In this document: piece by piece, positions 23,270 to 31,543 of the stretch | Numbering within the stretch: position 1 is the first letter of the stretch | Layout: every line of letters begins with the position of its first letter | Assembly: GCA_045605765.1 (NCBI GenBank) | Contig: JAZUQQ010000020.1 | Location: 1 to 36,192, forward strand | Source: SIG672 sp045605765 | GTDB lineage: Bacteria > Bacillota > Clostridia > Oscillospirales > CAG-272 | DNA length: 36,192 bases | Reading direction: 5' to 3' | Position numbers and translations under genes: made by a program | Notes under the pieces: generated by a model | What the model saw: only the letters and a program-made list of their open reading frames with translations | The model's database searches: none | Told to the model about the DNA's origin: nothing

Positions 23270-23745
23270 ATCTCGCAGTTACCTCTCTCATCGATCTCGG
23301 GAGCTTCATAGATAACTCCCTTATCCTTATACTTACGGAGCACGAAATGAGTAGCAGTCGAGGTAACGTATTCGAGCGGAGCGAGCTTCATAGCAACGAA
23401 CTGTGCAACCTCTTTTAGTGTTTTACCCTCGATTATGACTTGAAGGTCGTAGCTTCCCGACATAAGATAAAGACTCTTGACCTCGTCGTAGTGATATATC
23501 TTCTCGGCTATCTTATCAAATCCTCGATCACGTTGAGGAACTACCTTTATTTCGATAACTGCGCTGACGTATTCTCTATCAGTCTTATCCCAGTCAACGA
23601 GCGCCTGATATCCGACGATAACGCCGCTTTTTTCATATTCTTTTATTGCCTTTTTTATATCACCCTCTTCTTTTTGGAGCATAGTGGCTATCTGCGCGCT
23701 CGTAAGACGAGCATCAGATTCGAGCATTTGAAGTATTTTATTCAT
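23266..23745 (-). CDS. Lrp/AsnC family transcriptional regulator
   Basis: A 159-aa protein. The N-terminal helix-turn-helix (MLESDARLTSAQIATML, then KEYEKSGVIVGYQALVDW) is followed by an RAM/effector domain from about residue 65 (SAVIEIKVVPQRDRGFDK, SLYLMSGSYDLQVIIEGK). The consensus promoter lies upstream at 23798-23826. It heads the group lrp-aminotransferase-fhs-tsaE-tsaB-rpiB. The effector amino acid is unknown; the coupled aminotransferase is the likeliest target. Confidence 0.92.
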   Translation of the reverse strand: MNKILQMLESDARLTSAQIATMLQKEEGDIKKAIKEYEKSGVIVGYQALVDWDKTDREYVSAVIEIKVVPQRDRGFDKIAEKIYHYDEVKSLYLMSGSYDLQVIIEGKTLKEVAQFVAMKLAPLEYVTSTATHFVLRKYKDKGVIYEAPEIDERGNCEI

Positions 23746-23797
23746 TTTAGATCCTCCGTTCGGGGTTTGTTTTGCAAACTGCTTAATTTAATAATAT

Positions 23798-23826
23798 ATT
23801 ATACAATATATGTTTTCATTTTTCAA
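23798..23826 (-). promoter_or_regulatory. Promoter of the lrp operon
   Basis: Minus strand TTGAAA (23826-23821), a 17-base spacer and TATAAT (23803-23798). The leader of about 45 bases has a small GTTTG/CAAAC hairpin and GGAGG before the start. Confidence 0.78.
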
Positions 23827-23920
23827 GTAAAAAACGAGTTTTTTTCATTTTATATGAGGATTTCGTTGATTCTTGCTAATTTCCAAAATAAAATAATCCC
23901 CTGCCGCCCAGAGATTTTAT

Positions 23921-24175
23921 TTAATCGGGTTCGTTTACGAGAACACAGTTGTTTGAGTTGACGAGATATACCATACCGTCCTTGGCTATTATCTGTATCT
24001 GCTCACCCTCATAGTCGCTCCATTTCTCTATTTCAATTTTTTTGACCTCTCCGTCGGGAAAAGATACTATTGCGTAGTCATATGTATACACCGTATCAAA
24101 TGTATCGTAGTTGCCGCAGGAGACAAGAGAAACGAGCATTATAACAGCAATCAAAAAAGCAATTATTTTTTTCAT
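23921..24175 (-). CDS. Small lipoprotein of unknown function
   Basis: An 84-aa product with a clear lipoprotein signal (IAVIMLVSLVSC). The mature part of about 60 residues contains YDYAIVSFPDGEVKKIEIEKWSDYEG, a small beta-rich pattern, with no family I recognise. ATG 24175 was chosen over 24184 because AAGGAA sits 9 bases upstream of it. It follows the acyltransferase-like gene by 17 bases and ends the rarA operon. Confidence 0.75.
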   Translation of the reverse strand: MKKIIAFLIAVIMLVSLVSCGNYDTFDTVYTYDYAIVSFPDGEVKKIEIEKWSDYEGEQIQIIAKDGMVYLVNSNNCVLVNEPD

Positions 24176-24192
24176 TTTAAGCATTTCCTTTA

Positions 24193-25122
24193 TTAATCTA
24201 TATCGGGAATAATATTTTCGGGTACGCAGTCGAGCTTTTGGGGATTTTTAAGATAAACCCTCATACTCTTAAGAAAAGATGCATAATAGTATCCGTCACA
24301 GATTCGCTCATCGGTAACGACCTTAAAATCGAGCATTTTACGTTCCTTAACGCTTCCATCTGAATCTATATAGCATTCACTTCTCTTTGTACCGTATGAC
24401 AAATACACGGGCACGTTTCCGAAATTATATATATGATGGTATACCGGCGGAATTCCAAGAGATGCGACCGAGCTTATGCAAAGCGATCCGTGGAAGGGAC
24501 TGAGATTTGTAAGAAATCTCGGAATAATTCCGAAAAAGTCCATAACTCTAAGAAGTCTGACCGCGAATCGAATAAGAAATGCGGGAATTGCGGTGAGAAC
24601 CTTTGCAGTCTTATCGAAATTACTCTCGATATCCTGCTTATTCTCTGTAACAATGGAATTTATACGCTCATATATATCTACCGCAGTATCGGTATGCTCG
24701 GGGAATATCTTGACGATAGTATCGGGAGCGTTGAGCTTCATTTCTTTCTTTATTGTAAGAATAATCTCGATATTGTTTCTCGCCCAGACTCTGTTACGGC
24801 GCACGAAACGGTTTACTCCCGGCTTTTCTGCGAGCGCACGGACGTATGCGGCGATCATAACGTGCATAATTCCAAAGCCCTTATGACCTTCTGCGCGTTT
24901 TTTGAAGATATAATCCTCAACCGCTTCAATATCAAAGCTATCGCTTATAAAGTTGCAGGCGTCGTTTTTCTGAGTCATTATAAACGGTACAAACACGCTC
25001 ATGGGCGGAAGATTTTTGATACGTCTTCCCTCTTTGAAGCGTTTTTTCTTTTCGGTAGTAACAGGTTTTGCGGAGCTTTCGGTGCTCACCGTATTTTCGT
25101 GAACAGGTGTCATGTTTTCCAT
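24193..25122 (-). CDS. CAT/E2-like acyltransferase fold protein, catalytic His replaced
   Basis: A 309-aa protein with the fold of chloramphenicol acetyltransferase and 2-oxoacid dehydrogenase E2 catalytic domains. It has FGIMHVMIAAYVRALAEKPGVNRFV, a central SLCISSVASLGIPPVYHHIYNFGN region, and at the C-terminus FKVVTDERICDGYYYASFL. The family motif is xHxxxDG; here the His position holds Glu (about Glu272). There is no lipoyl domain and no E1 or E3 gene nearby. The hydrophobic stretch around residues 165-190 may contact the membrane. ATG 25122 is preferred, with GGAG 9 bases upstream and one base after the rarA stop; ATG 25137 would overlap rarA. The substrate is unknown. Confidence 0.72.
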   Translation of the reverse strand: MENMTPVHENTVSTESSAKPVTTEKKKRFKEGRRIKNLPPMSVFVPFIMTQKNDACNFISDSFDIEAVEDYIFKKRAEGHKGFGIMHVMIAAYVRALAEKPGVNRFVRRNRVWARNNIEIILTIKKEMKLNAPDTIVKIFPEHTDTAVDIYERINSIVTENKQDIESNFDKTAKVLTAIPAFLIRFAVRLLRVMDFFGIIPRFLTNLSPFHGSLCISSVASLGIPPVYHHIYNFGNVPVYLSYGTKRSECYIDSDGSVKERKMLDFKVVTDERICDGYYYASFLKSMRVYLKNPQKLDCVPENIIPDID

Positions 25123-25123
25123 A

Positions 25124-26371
25124 TCAGTTTTCTCCATTCTTATTTTTTATACTATTCCAATACTGCATCGCCGCTACCTCGTTTTTGCTTGTTCCGTATT
25201 CGAAATACTTTTTATTCTTAACGTCGTCGGGTAGATACTGTTGCTTTATGTAGTGATCGGGATAATCGTGCGGATATTTATATCCGTCAAAATTTGCAAC
25301 CTGTCTTAGCGATTTCGGGAGAACTCTTCCCTTTCCCTCTCTGACGTCGGCAAGCGCCGCCTCGTAGGAAATATGCGCGCTATTTGACTTGGGAGCGGTC
25401 GCCAGGAGTGCCGCCGCGTGCGAAAGCGGGATCGCAGCTTCGGGAAGTCCGAGACGAAGTGCGCTATTCACGCAGGAATCGGTAACGACTGCCGCCATAG
25501 GATATGCAAGTCCGATGTCCTCAGATGCTATGACCTGAAGCCGTCTGCACGCTCCGATGAGGTCTCCGCCGTCAAGAAGGCGGGCGAGATAGAAAAGTGT
25601 TGCATCAGGATCCGAGCCTCTTATTGACTTTTGAAGTGCAGAGAGCAGATCATAGTGAACTGTGCCGTCCTTATCGAAATTACCGACAGTCGTCGAGTTT
25701 ATCGAGGATATAACCTCCTCGGTTATTTCCTTTTCGCAGGCGAAGAAGCAGTTTTCAAGGAGATTCAGCGACCGTCTAACATCGCCTGCTGCCGCAGAAG
25801 CTATGGCAAGCAGCGTTTCGTCCGAAGCGCTTTTTTCGTTTTCGTATTCCTCGGAGAGCTTCCCGAGCGCCTTTTTGAGCGCAGGAACGATCTCCTTAGC
25901 CGAAACAGGCTTAAATTCAAACACCGCCGACCGCGAGATTATTGCGTTATAAACATACATATAGGGATTTTCGGTGGTGGATGCAATAAGAGTTATTCTA
26001 CCGTCCTCTATATATTCGAGAAGCGACTGCTGCTGTTTTTTATTGAAATACTGTATCTCATCGAGGTAAAGAAGCGTACCGTTAGTTGCAAACACCGATG
26101 ACGTCTGCGCACAGACCTCCTTAACATCGGCAAGAGATGCGGTCGTTGCGTTAAGTCTATGTATAGTCATATCGGTAGATGCGGCGAGTATTCCCGCGGC
26201 AGTCGTTTTACCCGTACCCGGAGGACCGAAGAATATCATATTGGGGAGATATCCGCCTGCAGTCATCTTGCGGATAACGCCATTTTTACCAAACAGGTGG
26301 CTCTGACCGACCATATCGTCAAAACTTTCAGGACGCATCATCTCCGCAAGCGGTCTCTTTTGAAATAGCAT
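25124..26371 (-). CDS. rarA: Replication-associated recombination protein A (RarA/MgsA)
   Basis: An AAA+ ATPase that acts at stalled forks with the clamp and SSB. The 415-aa product has LAEMMRPESFDDMVGQSHL at the start, Walker A GPPGTGKT (residues 49-56), Walker B LLYLDEIQYF and sensor residues in IASTTENPYM. The C-terminal part (SEDIGLAYPMA, then YKYPHDYPDHYIKQQYLPD) is specific for RarA. GGAG lies 6 bases before ATG 26371; the longer frame to 26401 would read through an intergenic hairpin. Its promoter lies at 26490-26518 next to a LexA-type box, suggesting DNA-damage control. Confidence 0.96.
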   Translation of the reverse strand: MLFQKRPLAEMMRPESFDDMVGQSHLFGKNGVIRKMTAGGYLPNMIFFGPPGTGKTTAAGILAASTDMTIHRLNATTASLADVKEVCAQTSSVFATNGTLLYLDEIQYFNKKQQQSLLEYIEDGRITLIASTTENPYMYVYNAIISRSAVFEFKPVSAKEIVPALKKALGKLSEEYENEKSASDETLLAIASAAAGDVRRSLNLLENCFFACEKEITEEVISSINSTTVGNFDKDGTVHYDLLSALQKSIRGSDPDATLFYLARLLDGGDLIGACRRLQVIASEDIGLAYPMAAVVTDSCVNSALRLGLPEAAIPLSHAAALLATAPKSNSAHISYEAALADVREGKGRVLPKSLRQVANFDGYKYPHDYPDHYIKQQYLPDDVKNKKYFEYGTSKNEVAAMQYWNSIKNKNGEN

Positions 26372-26383
26372 AACTGTCTCCTT

Positions 26384-26455
26384 TATGGGGCACCGTCCCA
26401 TATAACCACTGCCTAGGAATTTTTGAAAAAGTTTCTAGGCACTTCAAACTTAATT
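26384..26455. repeat. Palindromic intergenic repeat before rarA
   Basis: The GC hairpin TATGGGG-CACCG-TCCCATA (26384-26402) abuts the rarA ribosome site. The A/T unit follows inside a closing stem TGCCTAG/CTAGGCA (26410-26416, 26435-26441), ending ACTTCAAACTTAATTAG. It is the fifth copy of the family in this window. Confidence 0.65.
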
Positions 26456-26489
26456 AGAACGCCAAATACATTTTTTTAAAATCGTTGAC

Positions 26490-26518
26490 ATTATATCACA
26501 TAATTCTCCATTTGTCAA
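26490..26518 (-). promoter_or_regulatory. rarA promoter
   Basis: Minus strand TTGACA (26518-26513), a 17-base spacer and TATAAT (26495-26490), fully consensus. The LexA-type box begins 11 bases upstream of its -35. Confidence 0.85.
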
Positions 26519-26528
26519 TATACATTTG

Positions 26529-26542
26529 CGAACAAATGTTCT
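26529..26542. promoter_or_regulatory. LexA (DinR) SOS box between rarA and the head-gene cluster
   Basis: CGAACAAATGTTCT fits the Gram-positive LexA consensus CGAAC-RNRY-GTTYC in all but the last base. It lies between the divergent promoters of rarA (26490-26518) and the phage-type genes (about 26577-26606). It could control either or both. Confidence 0.7.
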
Positions 26543-26576
26543 CTTTTTAATACTCTTTTCTACTATTTGCTATGTT

Positions 26577-26606
26577 TTGCGTACGAATTTTGTATTATCC
26601 TATACT
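26577..26606 (+). promoter_or_regulatory. Candidate promoter of the head-gene cluster
   Basis: TTGCGT (26577-26582), an 18-base spacer and TATACT (26601-26606). It is moderate in match. It lies about 35 bases downstream of the LexA-type box and about 45 bases before the ribosome site AAAGGAG of the first gene. Confidence 0.45.
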
Positions 26607-26657
26607 CGCAGCCGAAAGACAGCAAAAACATTTAGTTTAACAGAAAGGAGTACGGAA

Positions 26658-27014
26658 ATGACCGAACAAACATCTTCACATGCAGTCTTTGAAAACGAGG
26701 CGGTTTTCCGCAGAAAGCTCAAATCGTACATAAAGCACTGCAACAACGAAAAGGCGAGACGCCTTCCAAACGCGGCGGGATTTTGCCGTTTCTGCTCGAT
26801 ATCGAGAAGCGACTTCGCGCATCTGAGAGTGACCTTCCCTCTTATGTTCGATATTGCTCAATCGACCTTTATCGACGAGGCGCTTAACACAAAGTTCCCG
26901 AATTCTGCGGCAAACATGTCCTTTATTACCGACATCAACAATTCCATAAGCGATGAAGGCAAGGACACAGTAAGAATAATATGTGAGCACGACCCGTCCT
27001 GCGATGGCGAGTAA
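26658..27014 (+). CDS. Terminase small subunit-like protein
   Basis: A 118-aa protein. LPNAAGFCRFCSISRSDFAHLR resembles the helix-turn-helix start of phage small terminases, which recognise DNA for packaging. A helical part with FIDEALNTKFPNSAANMSFITD follows, as in that family. The assignment rests on this pattern and on lying directly before the large subunit, with 11 bases of overlap. AAAGGAG precedes ATG 26658 by 10 bases; an earlier in-frame start at 26526 would cross the promoter and LexA-type box. Confidence 0.7.
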   Translation: MTEQTSSHAVFENEAVFRRKLKSYIKHCNNEKARRLPNAAGFCRFCSISRSDFAHLRVTFPLMFDIAQSTFIDEALNTKFPNSAANMSFITDINNSISDEGKDTVRIICEHDPSCDGE

Positions 27015-28383
27015 ACGCTCGACAAGTACCAAAAATACACTTTCGGGCGGAAAGGTATATCTGAGAGGGAAACCGAGCGATAGACAAAAGCTTTTCTTTG
27101 CGTCGCGTACCCGATACACGGCGTACGGTGGTGCAAGGGGTGGCGGAAAGTCATGGGCGCTTCGGCGTAAGCTAATACTTATGTCGCTAAGATATGACGC
27201 TCTCAAAATCCTTATAATCAGAAGAACGCTCACCGAGCTTCGTGAAAATCACATTCTCCCGATGCTTTCTGAGCTGAACGGATTTGCCAAATATTCCGAG
27301 TCAAAGCGAATTTTTGATTTTCCAAACGGCAGTCGCATCACTCTCGGATATATGGACAGCGAGCGTGACGTTCTGCGCTATCAGGGGCAAGAATACGACG
27401 TCATAGCTATCGACGAGGCTACTCAACTTACTGAATATCAATTTTCAACTCTCAAAGCGTGTCTGAGGGGTCCCAACTCGCTGCCAAAGCGAATGTATCT
27501 GACCTGCAATCCCGGCGGGGTGGGTCACGCGTGGGTAAAAAGGCTATTTATAGACCGATGCTTTCAGCCAAACGAGAATCCGGCGGATTACAGCTTCATA
27601 CCGGCTAAGGTATATGACAACGAAATTTTGGTAAATTCCGATCCCGATTACGTGCGGCAGCTCGAAAGCCTTCCCCATACTTTAAAAGAAGCGTGGCTGT
27701 GCGGAAACTGGGACATTTTCGAGGGTCAATTTTTCAGCGAATTTTCACGCGAGAAACATATTATTTTACCGTTTGACACGCGCTTCTGTGCGCGGCACTG
27801 GGCTGCTATGGACTACGGCTTTGATATGCTTGCCGTCCTTTGGCTAGCTTCGGACACTTCCGGAAACATTTTCGTTGAAAGAGAACTTGCGCTTAGCGGA
27901 CTTACTCTTTCAAAAGCCGCCGAGCTTACCGCCTCGTACTGCAACAAAAACACCGAATTTATAGTCGCATCTCCCGATCTTTGGAACAGGCGGCAGGACT
28001 CAGGTCTCAGCGGAGTTGAGATAATGAGCAAGGTGCCTTATCTTCCGCCACTCATTAAGGCAGACAACAGACGTATCATCGGGTGGCGATATTTAAGAGA
28101 GCTTCTTTCCAGTGTAGGTGACCAATACCCTTCCCGCCTATCAATATTTGAAAATGCAAACGGACTAATTCGGTGCTTGCCCGCCCTACTTCACGACAGG
28201 AAAAACCCAGAGGACGTTTCGGGAGAACCGCACAACATCACCCACCTACCCGAAGCTCTACGTTACGGAGTTATGGCATTCTTACCGTCCTCTGAAACAA
28301 ACGATCACGTCGAAGATATTTCAGCTTCCTTCTTCTCCTCAAAGAAGCCGAAAAGCTTCGCCGAGACTATCCTGCGTTTTTAA
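27004..28383 (+). CDS. Phage terminase large subunit
   Basis: The packaging motor ATPase and nuclease. The 459-aa product has Walker A GARGGGKS (residues 43-50), Walker B VIAIDEAT (Asp137, Glu138) and a coupling motif near LTCNPGG. The C-terminal RNase H-like nuclease shows AAMDYGFDML (Asp270) and SPDLWNRRQDSGLSG as further acidic positions. The motifs look intact. ATG 27004 was chosen over GTG 26983. It is a little shorter than P22 gp2. It sits between the small subunit and a small membrane protein. Confidence 0.93.
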   Translation: MASKRSTSTKNTLSGGKVYLRGKPSDRQKLFFASRTRYTAYGGARGGGKSWALRRKLILMSLRYDALKILIIRRTLTELRENHILPMLSELNGFAKYSESKRIFDFPNGSRITLGYMDSERDVLRYQGQEYDVIAIDEATQLTEYQFSTLKACLRGPNSLPKRMYLTCNPGGVGHAWVKRLFIDRCFQPNENPADYSFIPAKVYDNEILVNSDPDYVRQLESLPHTLKEAWLCGNWDIFEGQFFSEFSREKHIILPFDTRFCARHWAAMDYGFDMLAVLWLASDTSGNIFVERELALSGLTLSKAAELTASYCNKNTEFIVASPDLWNRRQDSGLSGVEIMSKVPYLPPLIKADNRRIIGWRYLRELLSSVGDQYPSRLSIFENANGLIRCLPALLHDRKNPEDVSGEPHNITHLPEALRYGVMAFLPSSETNDHVEDISASFFSSKKPKSFAETILRF

Positions 28384-28465
28384 TAAATTACCGTTTCACC
28401 TGTATTTTCGGCTGTAATACTGGCATTCGGTAAACGCATACGCTTTCAGAAAGGAGTTCTTGCTC

Positions 28466-28648
28466 ATGACTGCTCTCGGAATTATTTTTCTAATATGTGC
28501 CGTCACTACGTTAATAATATTTTCGGTAATGACGGGAGAAATTCTTGCTCATCTTGTTCTTTACCGCCGTCGCGGACAAGCAGCAAAGAAAAAGCAAAAA
28601 CGCGACGGTAACACCGTAGATCTCATAGATCTTATAAAATATGATTAA
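28466..28648 (+). CDS. Small membrane protein in the head-gene cluster
   Basis: A 60-aa protein with one hydrophobic segment (about residues 2-24, ALGIIFLICAVTTLIIFSV) and a basic tail containing RRRGQAAKKKQKRDG, then LIDLIKYD. A good ribosome site AAAGGAG lies 10 bases before ATG 28466. No family is recognised. It occupies the position between terL and portal, where P22-type phages have no membrane protein. It could anchor assembly or a motor at the membrane, or be a holin-like or regulatory peptide. Confidence 0.7.
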   Translation: MTALGIIFLICAVTTLIIFSVMTGEILAHLVLYRRRGQAAKKKQKRDGNTVDLIDLIKYD

Positions 28649-28661
28649 AAGAAGAGGTGAA

Positions 28662-28700
28662 ATGCAATTTTTAATTCAGAAAAAAACAAGAACACAGTGA
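28662..28700 (+). other. Leader ORF overlapping the portal start, with an A7 run
   Basis: ATG 28662 follows AAGAGGTGA and encodes only MQFLIQKKTRTQ before TGA at 28698-28700. The portal GTG at 28697 overlaps that stop as GTGA. The leader contains seven A (28680-28686). A -1 slip there would join it to the portal frame. Translational coupling, slippage and sequencing error are all possible. Confidence 0.5.
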
Positions 28701-30256
28701 CCGCGTGGCGTCAATACGAAAGCGGAAAAAATCACAAACGAAGCATAGGACTCTATTCGCGTGTTGACGAGAACGAGCGCTTTTATCGCGGCGAACAGTG
28801 GCGGGGTTCCGCAAGCGAGGGGCTACCCACACCCGTTTTCAACATAATCAAGCGTATTACCACCTATCTCGTAAGCGCCGTTCTTTATTACAAGCTTTCG
28901 GTTCGTTACGTAAACAGAAGTCTTCCTTACAGCGACATATCGCCCAGAAAGAAGAAGATATCCGAAATGCTCGATCTTTTGAACAGAATGACCGCCTACA
29001 GTTGGGACGTGGAAAATCTCGACAGCACTCTAAGAGATGCTCTAAACGACGCAGTTCTTTCGGGTAACGGTATTTTTTACTGTTATTGGGATGAGAGCAA
29101 GCTGGGCGGCAACGGATACGTGGGCGACATAAAGACTGATACGGTCGATTCGACCAACGTATTCGTAGCAGATGTGAATCTTGACGACATTCAGTCGCAA
29201 GATTATATCATCCTTTCAGGAAGAACGAGCGTACACAAGCTTCGTGCCGAGGCAATTCGCGCAGGGCTCGATCCCGAGCTTATCAAAAAGATAGTATCTG
29301 ACGATGACACCGAATCACTTGCAGGAGACTTTTCTTCAAAAGAGATTGTTGACGGGGACTCTGAAAAAGCGACCTATCTTATCAAATTCACAAAAGATGA
29401 AAACGGTTTCGTATCCTGGGAAAAATCGACTAGAAACGTCGTTATCACTTCCTGTGCCACAAAAATGCGTCTTTATCCCATAGTTTCCTTTGCGTGGGAC
29501 AAAGTAAAGAACAGCTTTTTTGGTTCTTCGCCCATCACCGAGCTTATTCAAAATCAGAAATACATCAACAAGGCTTATGCCATGATGATGAAGCATATGA
29601 TAGATACAGCATTTTCAAAGGTCATTTACGACAAACGTCTTATTCCCGAATGGACAAGTGAGGTAGGAGAGGCTATCGGCGTTATGAGCGGTGGCGATGT
29701 TTCTAACGTAGTTACCACCGTCGGTGTGGGAGAAATGCAGGATGACTTCCTCGAAATTATCGAATCTGTCATCGAAAACACGAAGCATCTAACAGGTGCA
29801 AACGACGTCGTTCTCGGTGAAACAGAGCCTACCAACACGAGCGCCATTCTCGCTCTACGCGAGACTTCGGAGGTCTCGCTTGACGGCATAAGAGCGAACT
29901 TTATAAAAGCAATAAAAGAGCTTGCAATGATAAGATTTGAGCTTCTTCGCGAATACTGGGCGCCAAAGCGTCCTGTTATTCTTGCCGAGAACTACGACGG
30001 GGAGTGCACTTCGATAGACTTCTCACTTTTTGAGGGCGAGCTCATCGACGCTATGATAGACACGGGAGCAAGCAAAAGATTCTCTCAAAGCCTTCTTATC
30101 AATACTCTCGATTCTCTCCTGAAAGCAGGTCAGATAAGCTTTAAGGAATATCTCGAAAGAATACCCGACGGAATAATAACTCGCAAGAGTGAGCTTTTAG
30201 ACCGTGCAAAGAAGACAGATTTCATCCTTGACGACTCAGATGAGCAGAAAACTTAA
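28697..30256 (+). CDS. Phage portal protein, P22-like
   Basis: The ring protein at the DNA entry vertex. The 519-aa product has NERFYRGEQWRG near the start, PTPVFNIIKRITTYLVSAVL near residue 40, DSTNVFVADVNLDDIQSQDYI near 155 and NQKYINKAYAMMMKHM near 285. These patterns are typical of the P22 portal group. P22 gp1 is about 725 aa, so the barrel and crown extensions are missing. The start is GTG without its own ribosome site. An in-frame Met start is not available nearby. Confidence 0.85.
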   Translation: MTAWRQYESGKNHKRSIGLYSRVDENERFYRGEQWRGSASEGLPTPVFNIIKRITTYLVSAVLYYKLSVRYVNRSLPYSDISPRKKKISEMLDLLNRMTAYSWDVENLDSTLRDALNDAVLSGNGIFYCYWDESKLGGNGYVGDIKTDTVDSTNVFVADVNLDDIQSQDYIILSGRTSVHKLRAEAIRAGLDPELIKKIVSDDDTESLAGDFSSKEIVDGDSEKATYLIKFTKDENGFVSWEKSTRNVVITSCATKMRLYPIVSFAWDKVKNSFFGSSPITELIQNQKYINKAYAMMMKHMIDTAFSKVIYDKRLIPEWTSEVGEAIGVMSGGDVSNVVTTVGVGEMQDDFLEIIESVIENTKHLTGANDVVLGETEPTNTSAILALRETSEVSLDGIRANFIKAIKELAMIRFELLREYWAPKRPVILAENYDGECTSIDFSLFEGELIDAMIDTGASKRFSQSLLINTLDSLLKAGQISFKEYLERIPDGIITRKSELLDRAKKTDFILDDSDEQKT

Positions 30257-30273
30257 AGAAAGGACTATGTGAA

Positions 30274-30672
30274 ATGAACGACAACGAAAAGACTATACAG
30301 GAATATATAGACGAAATAGCCCGTCTTTCAAATCTGCTTGCCGAGAGAGAAAGGGTGGATGCCGAAAATTCAATGTTCAGAGAGCTCTTCCCTGATGTTG
30401 ACAGAGATTCGATACCCGACACGGTAAAAGAGGAAGCTGAAGCAAAAAATATTCCTCTTGTCGCCGCTTATGCAATGTACGAGCGCAGAAGACAGCTCGC
30501 GGCTGACTCGGCAGCACTTCATAACCAAGCAAACGCAGGGCGTTCAAGCGGACCGCTTGGAAAAAATGATAATTTTGGCGAAGCACTCTCTATAGAACAG
30601 ATAAGAGCAATGTCTCCGATCGAGGTCCGCAAACATTACAAGCAGATAATGAAAACTCTTTCAAGCAAGTAA
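30274..30672 (+). CDS. Scaffold-like protein
   Basis: A 132-aa highly charged, helical protein with a likely coiled coil at residues 3-35 (EKTIQEYIDEIARLSNLLAE), a disordered Gly/Ser middle (ANAGRSSGPLGKN) and a basic C-terminal helix (IEVRKHYKQIMKTL). Scaffold proteins of P22-like phages end in a basic helix that binds coat, and this gene lies in the scaffold position between portal and coat. No direct family signature is seen, so the call is by position and composition. GAAAGGA precedes ATG. Confidence 0.6.
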   Translation: MNDNEKTIQEYIDEIARLSNLLAERERVDAENSMFRELFPDVDRDSIPDTVKEEAEAKNIPLVAAYAMYERRRQLAADSAALHNQANAGRSSGPLGKNDNFGEALSIEQIRAMSPIEVRKHYKQIMKTLSSK

Positions 30673-30715
30673 AGAGACTATTTTAAACAAAAAATTAAAG
30701 AAAGGAATTTAAATA

Positions 30716-31543
30716 ATGGCAATAAAAAACTTTGTTTCAACGGTTTGGAGTGAGACCCTTTACAATTCACTCGAAAAGGAATACATCGGAGTTAAAAACT
30801 GCAACAGAGCGTTTGAAGGAGAACTCAAAGGCAACAGCGTAGTGAAAATTCCTATGATCAACGGAGTCACGGTTTTCCCCTACTCAAAGAACACCGATAT
30901 GCAAGCCCCTGAAATCCTTGAAGATGATTCCGTTTGTGTATTTGCTACCAATGCACGTGCCTTCAATTTCCAAATAGACGACATCGATCTCGCGCAGAGC
31001 AGACCCAGCATTATGCAGGACGCAATGAGACAGGCAGCAAGTGCTCTTGCAAACACTGCTGACGCATATATTTACAGTCTGCACGATGAGATCCCTATGA
31101 CAAATATCATCACCGAAGATGCGATATCACCCGACAACATAATCGACACTCTTATCGCGGTCAGAGAAATGATGCTTAAAAACAACATTAACAGCAACAC
31201 CAAGACGGTTCTTGAGGTTGCGCCCGAGATAGCTTCGATCATTCTTAAAGCGAATATAACTCATCTTACAAACAACGAAAGCGCTCTCTTCAACGGTTAC
31301 ATCGGTTCTTTCATCGGCTTCGATATCTATGTTTCGAACAACATTGTCGTGGGCGAAGAAGACGGTTATTTCAAGTGCTTAGCACGTACGACTCGCGCGA
31401 TCTCCTTCGTAGAGCAGATCAATTCTATCGAGGCATACCGTCCCGAAAACCGTTTTGCGGACGCCATCAAGGGTCTGTACTACTACGGCGCTCAGATCAT
31501 CTATCCGAACGAGATCATACTCGTCAACCTTAAAACCGCATGA
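30716..31543 (+). CDS. Major capsid (coat) protein, HK97 fold, P22-like
   Basis: A 275-aa protein. TVWSETLYNSLEKEYIGVK opens the N-arm. KGNSVVKIPMINGV follows the E-loop position, then DDIDLAQSRPSIMQDAMRQA and the C-terminal IEAYRPENRFADAIKGLYYY with GAQIIYP, which is typical of P22-group coat proteins. P22 coat has 430 aa with an inserted domain; here that domain is absent. No head maturation protease gene is present, as in P22. GAAAGGA precedes ATG 30716. Being intact suggests particles could still assemble. Confidence 0.82.
   Translation: MAIKNFVSTVWSETLYNSLEKEYIGVKNCNRAFEGELKGNSVVKIPMINGVTVFPYSKNTDMQAPEILEDDSVCVFATNARAFNFQIDDIDLAQSRPSIMQDAMRQAASALANTADAYIYSLHDEIPMTNIITEDAISPDNIIDTLIAVREMMLKNNINSNTKTVLEVAPEIASIILKANITHLTNNESALFNGYIGSFIGFDIYVSNNIVVGEEDGYFKCLARTTRAISFVEQINSIEAYRPENRFADAIKGLYYYGAQIIYPNEIILVNLKTA

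Noticed and set aside
24193..25122. Functional pyruvate dehydrogenase E2 subunit
   Set aside because: No lipoyl or peripheral-binding domain, no partner genes, and the catalytic His is replaced.
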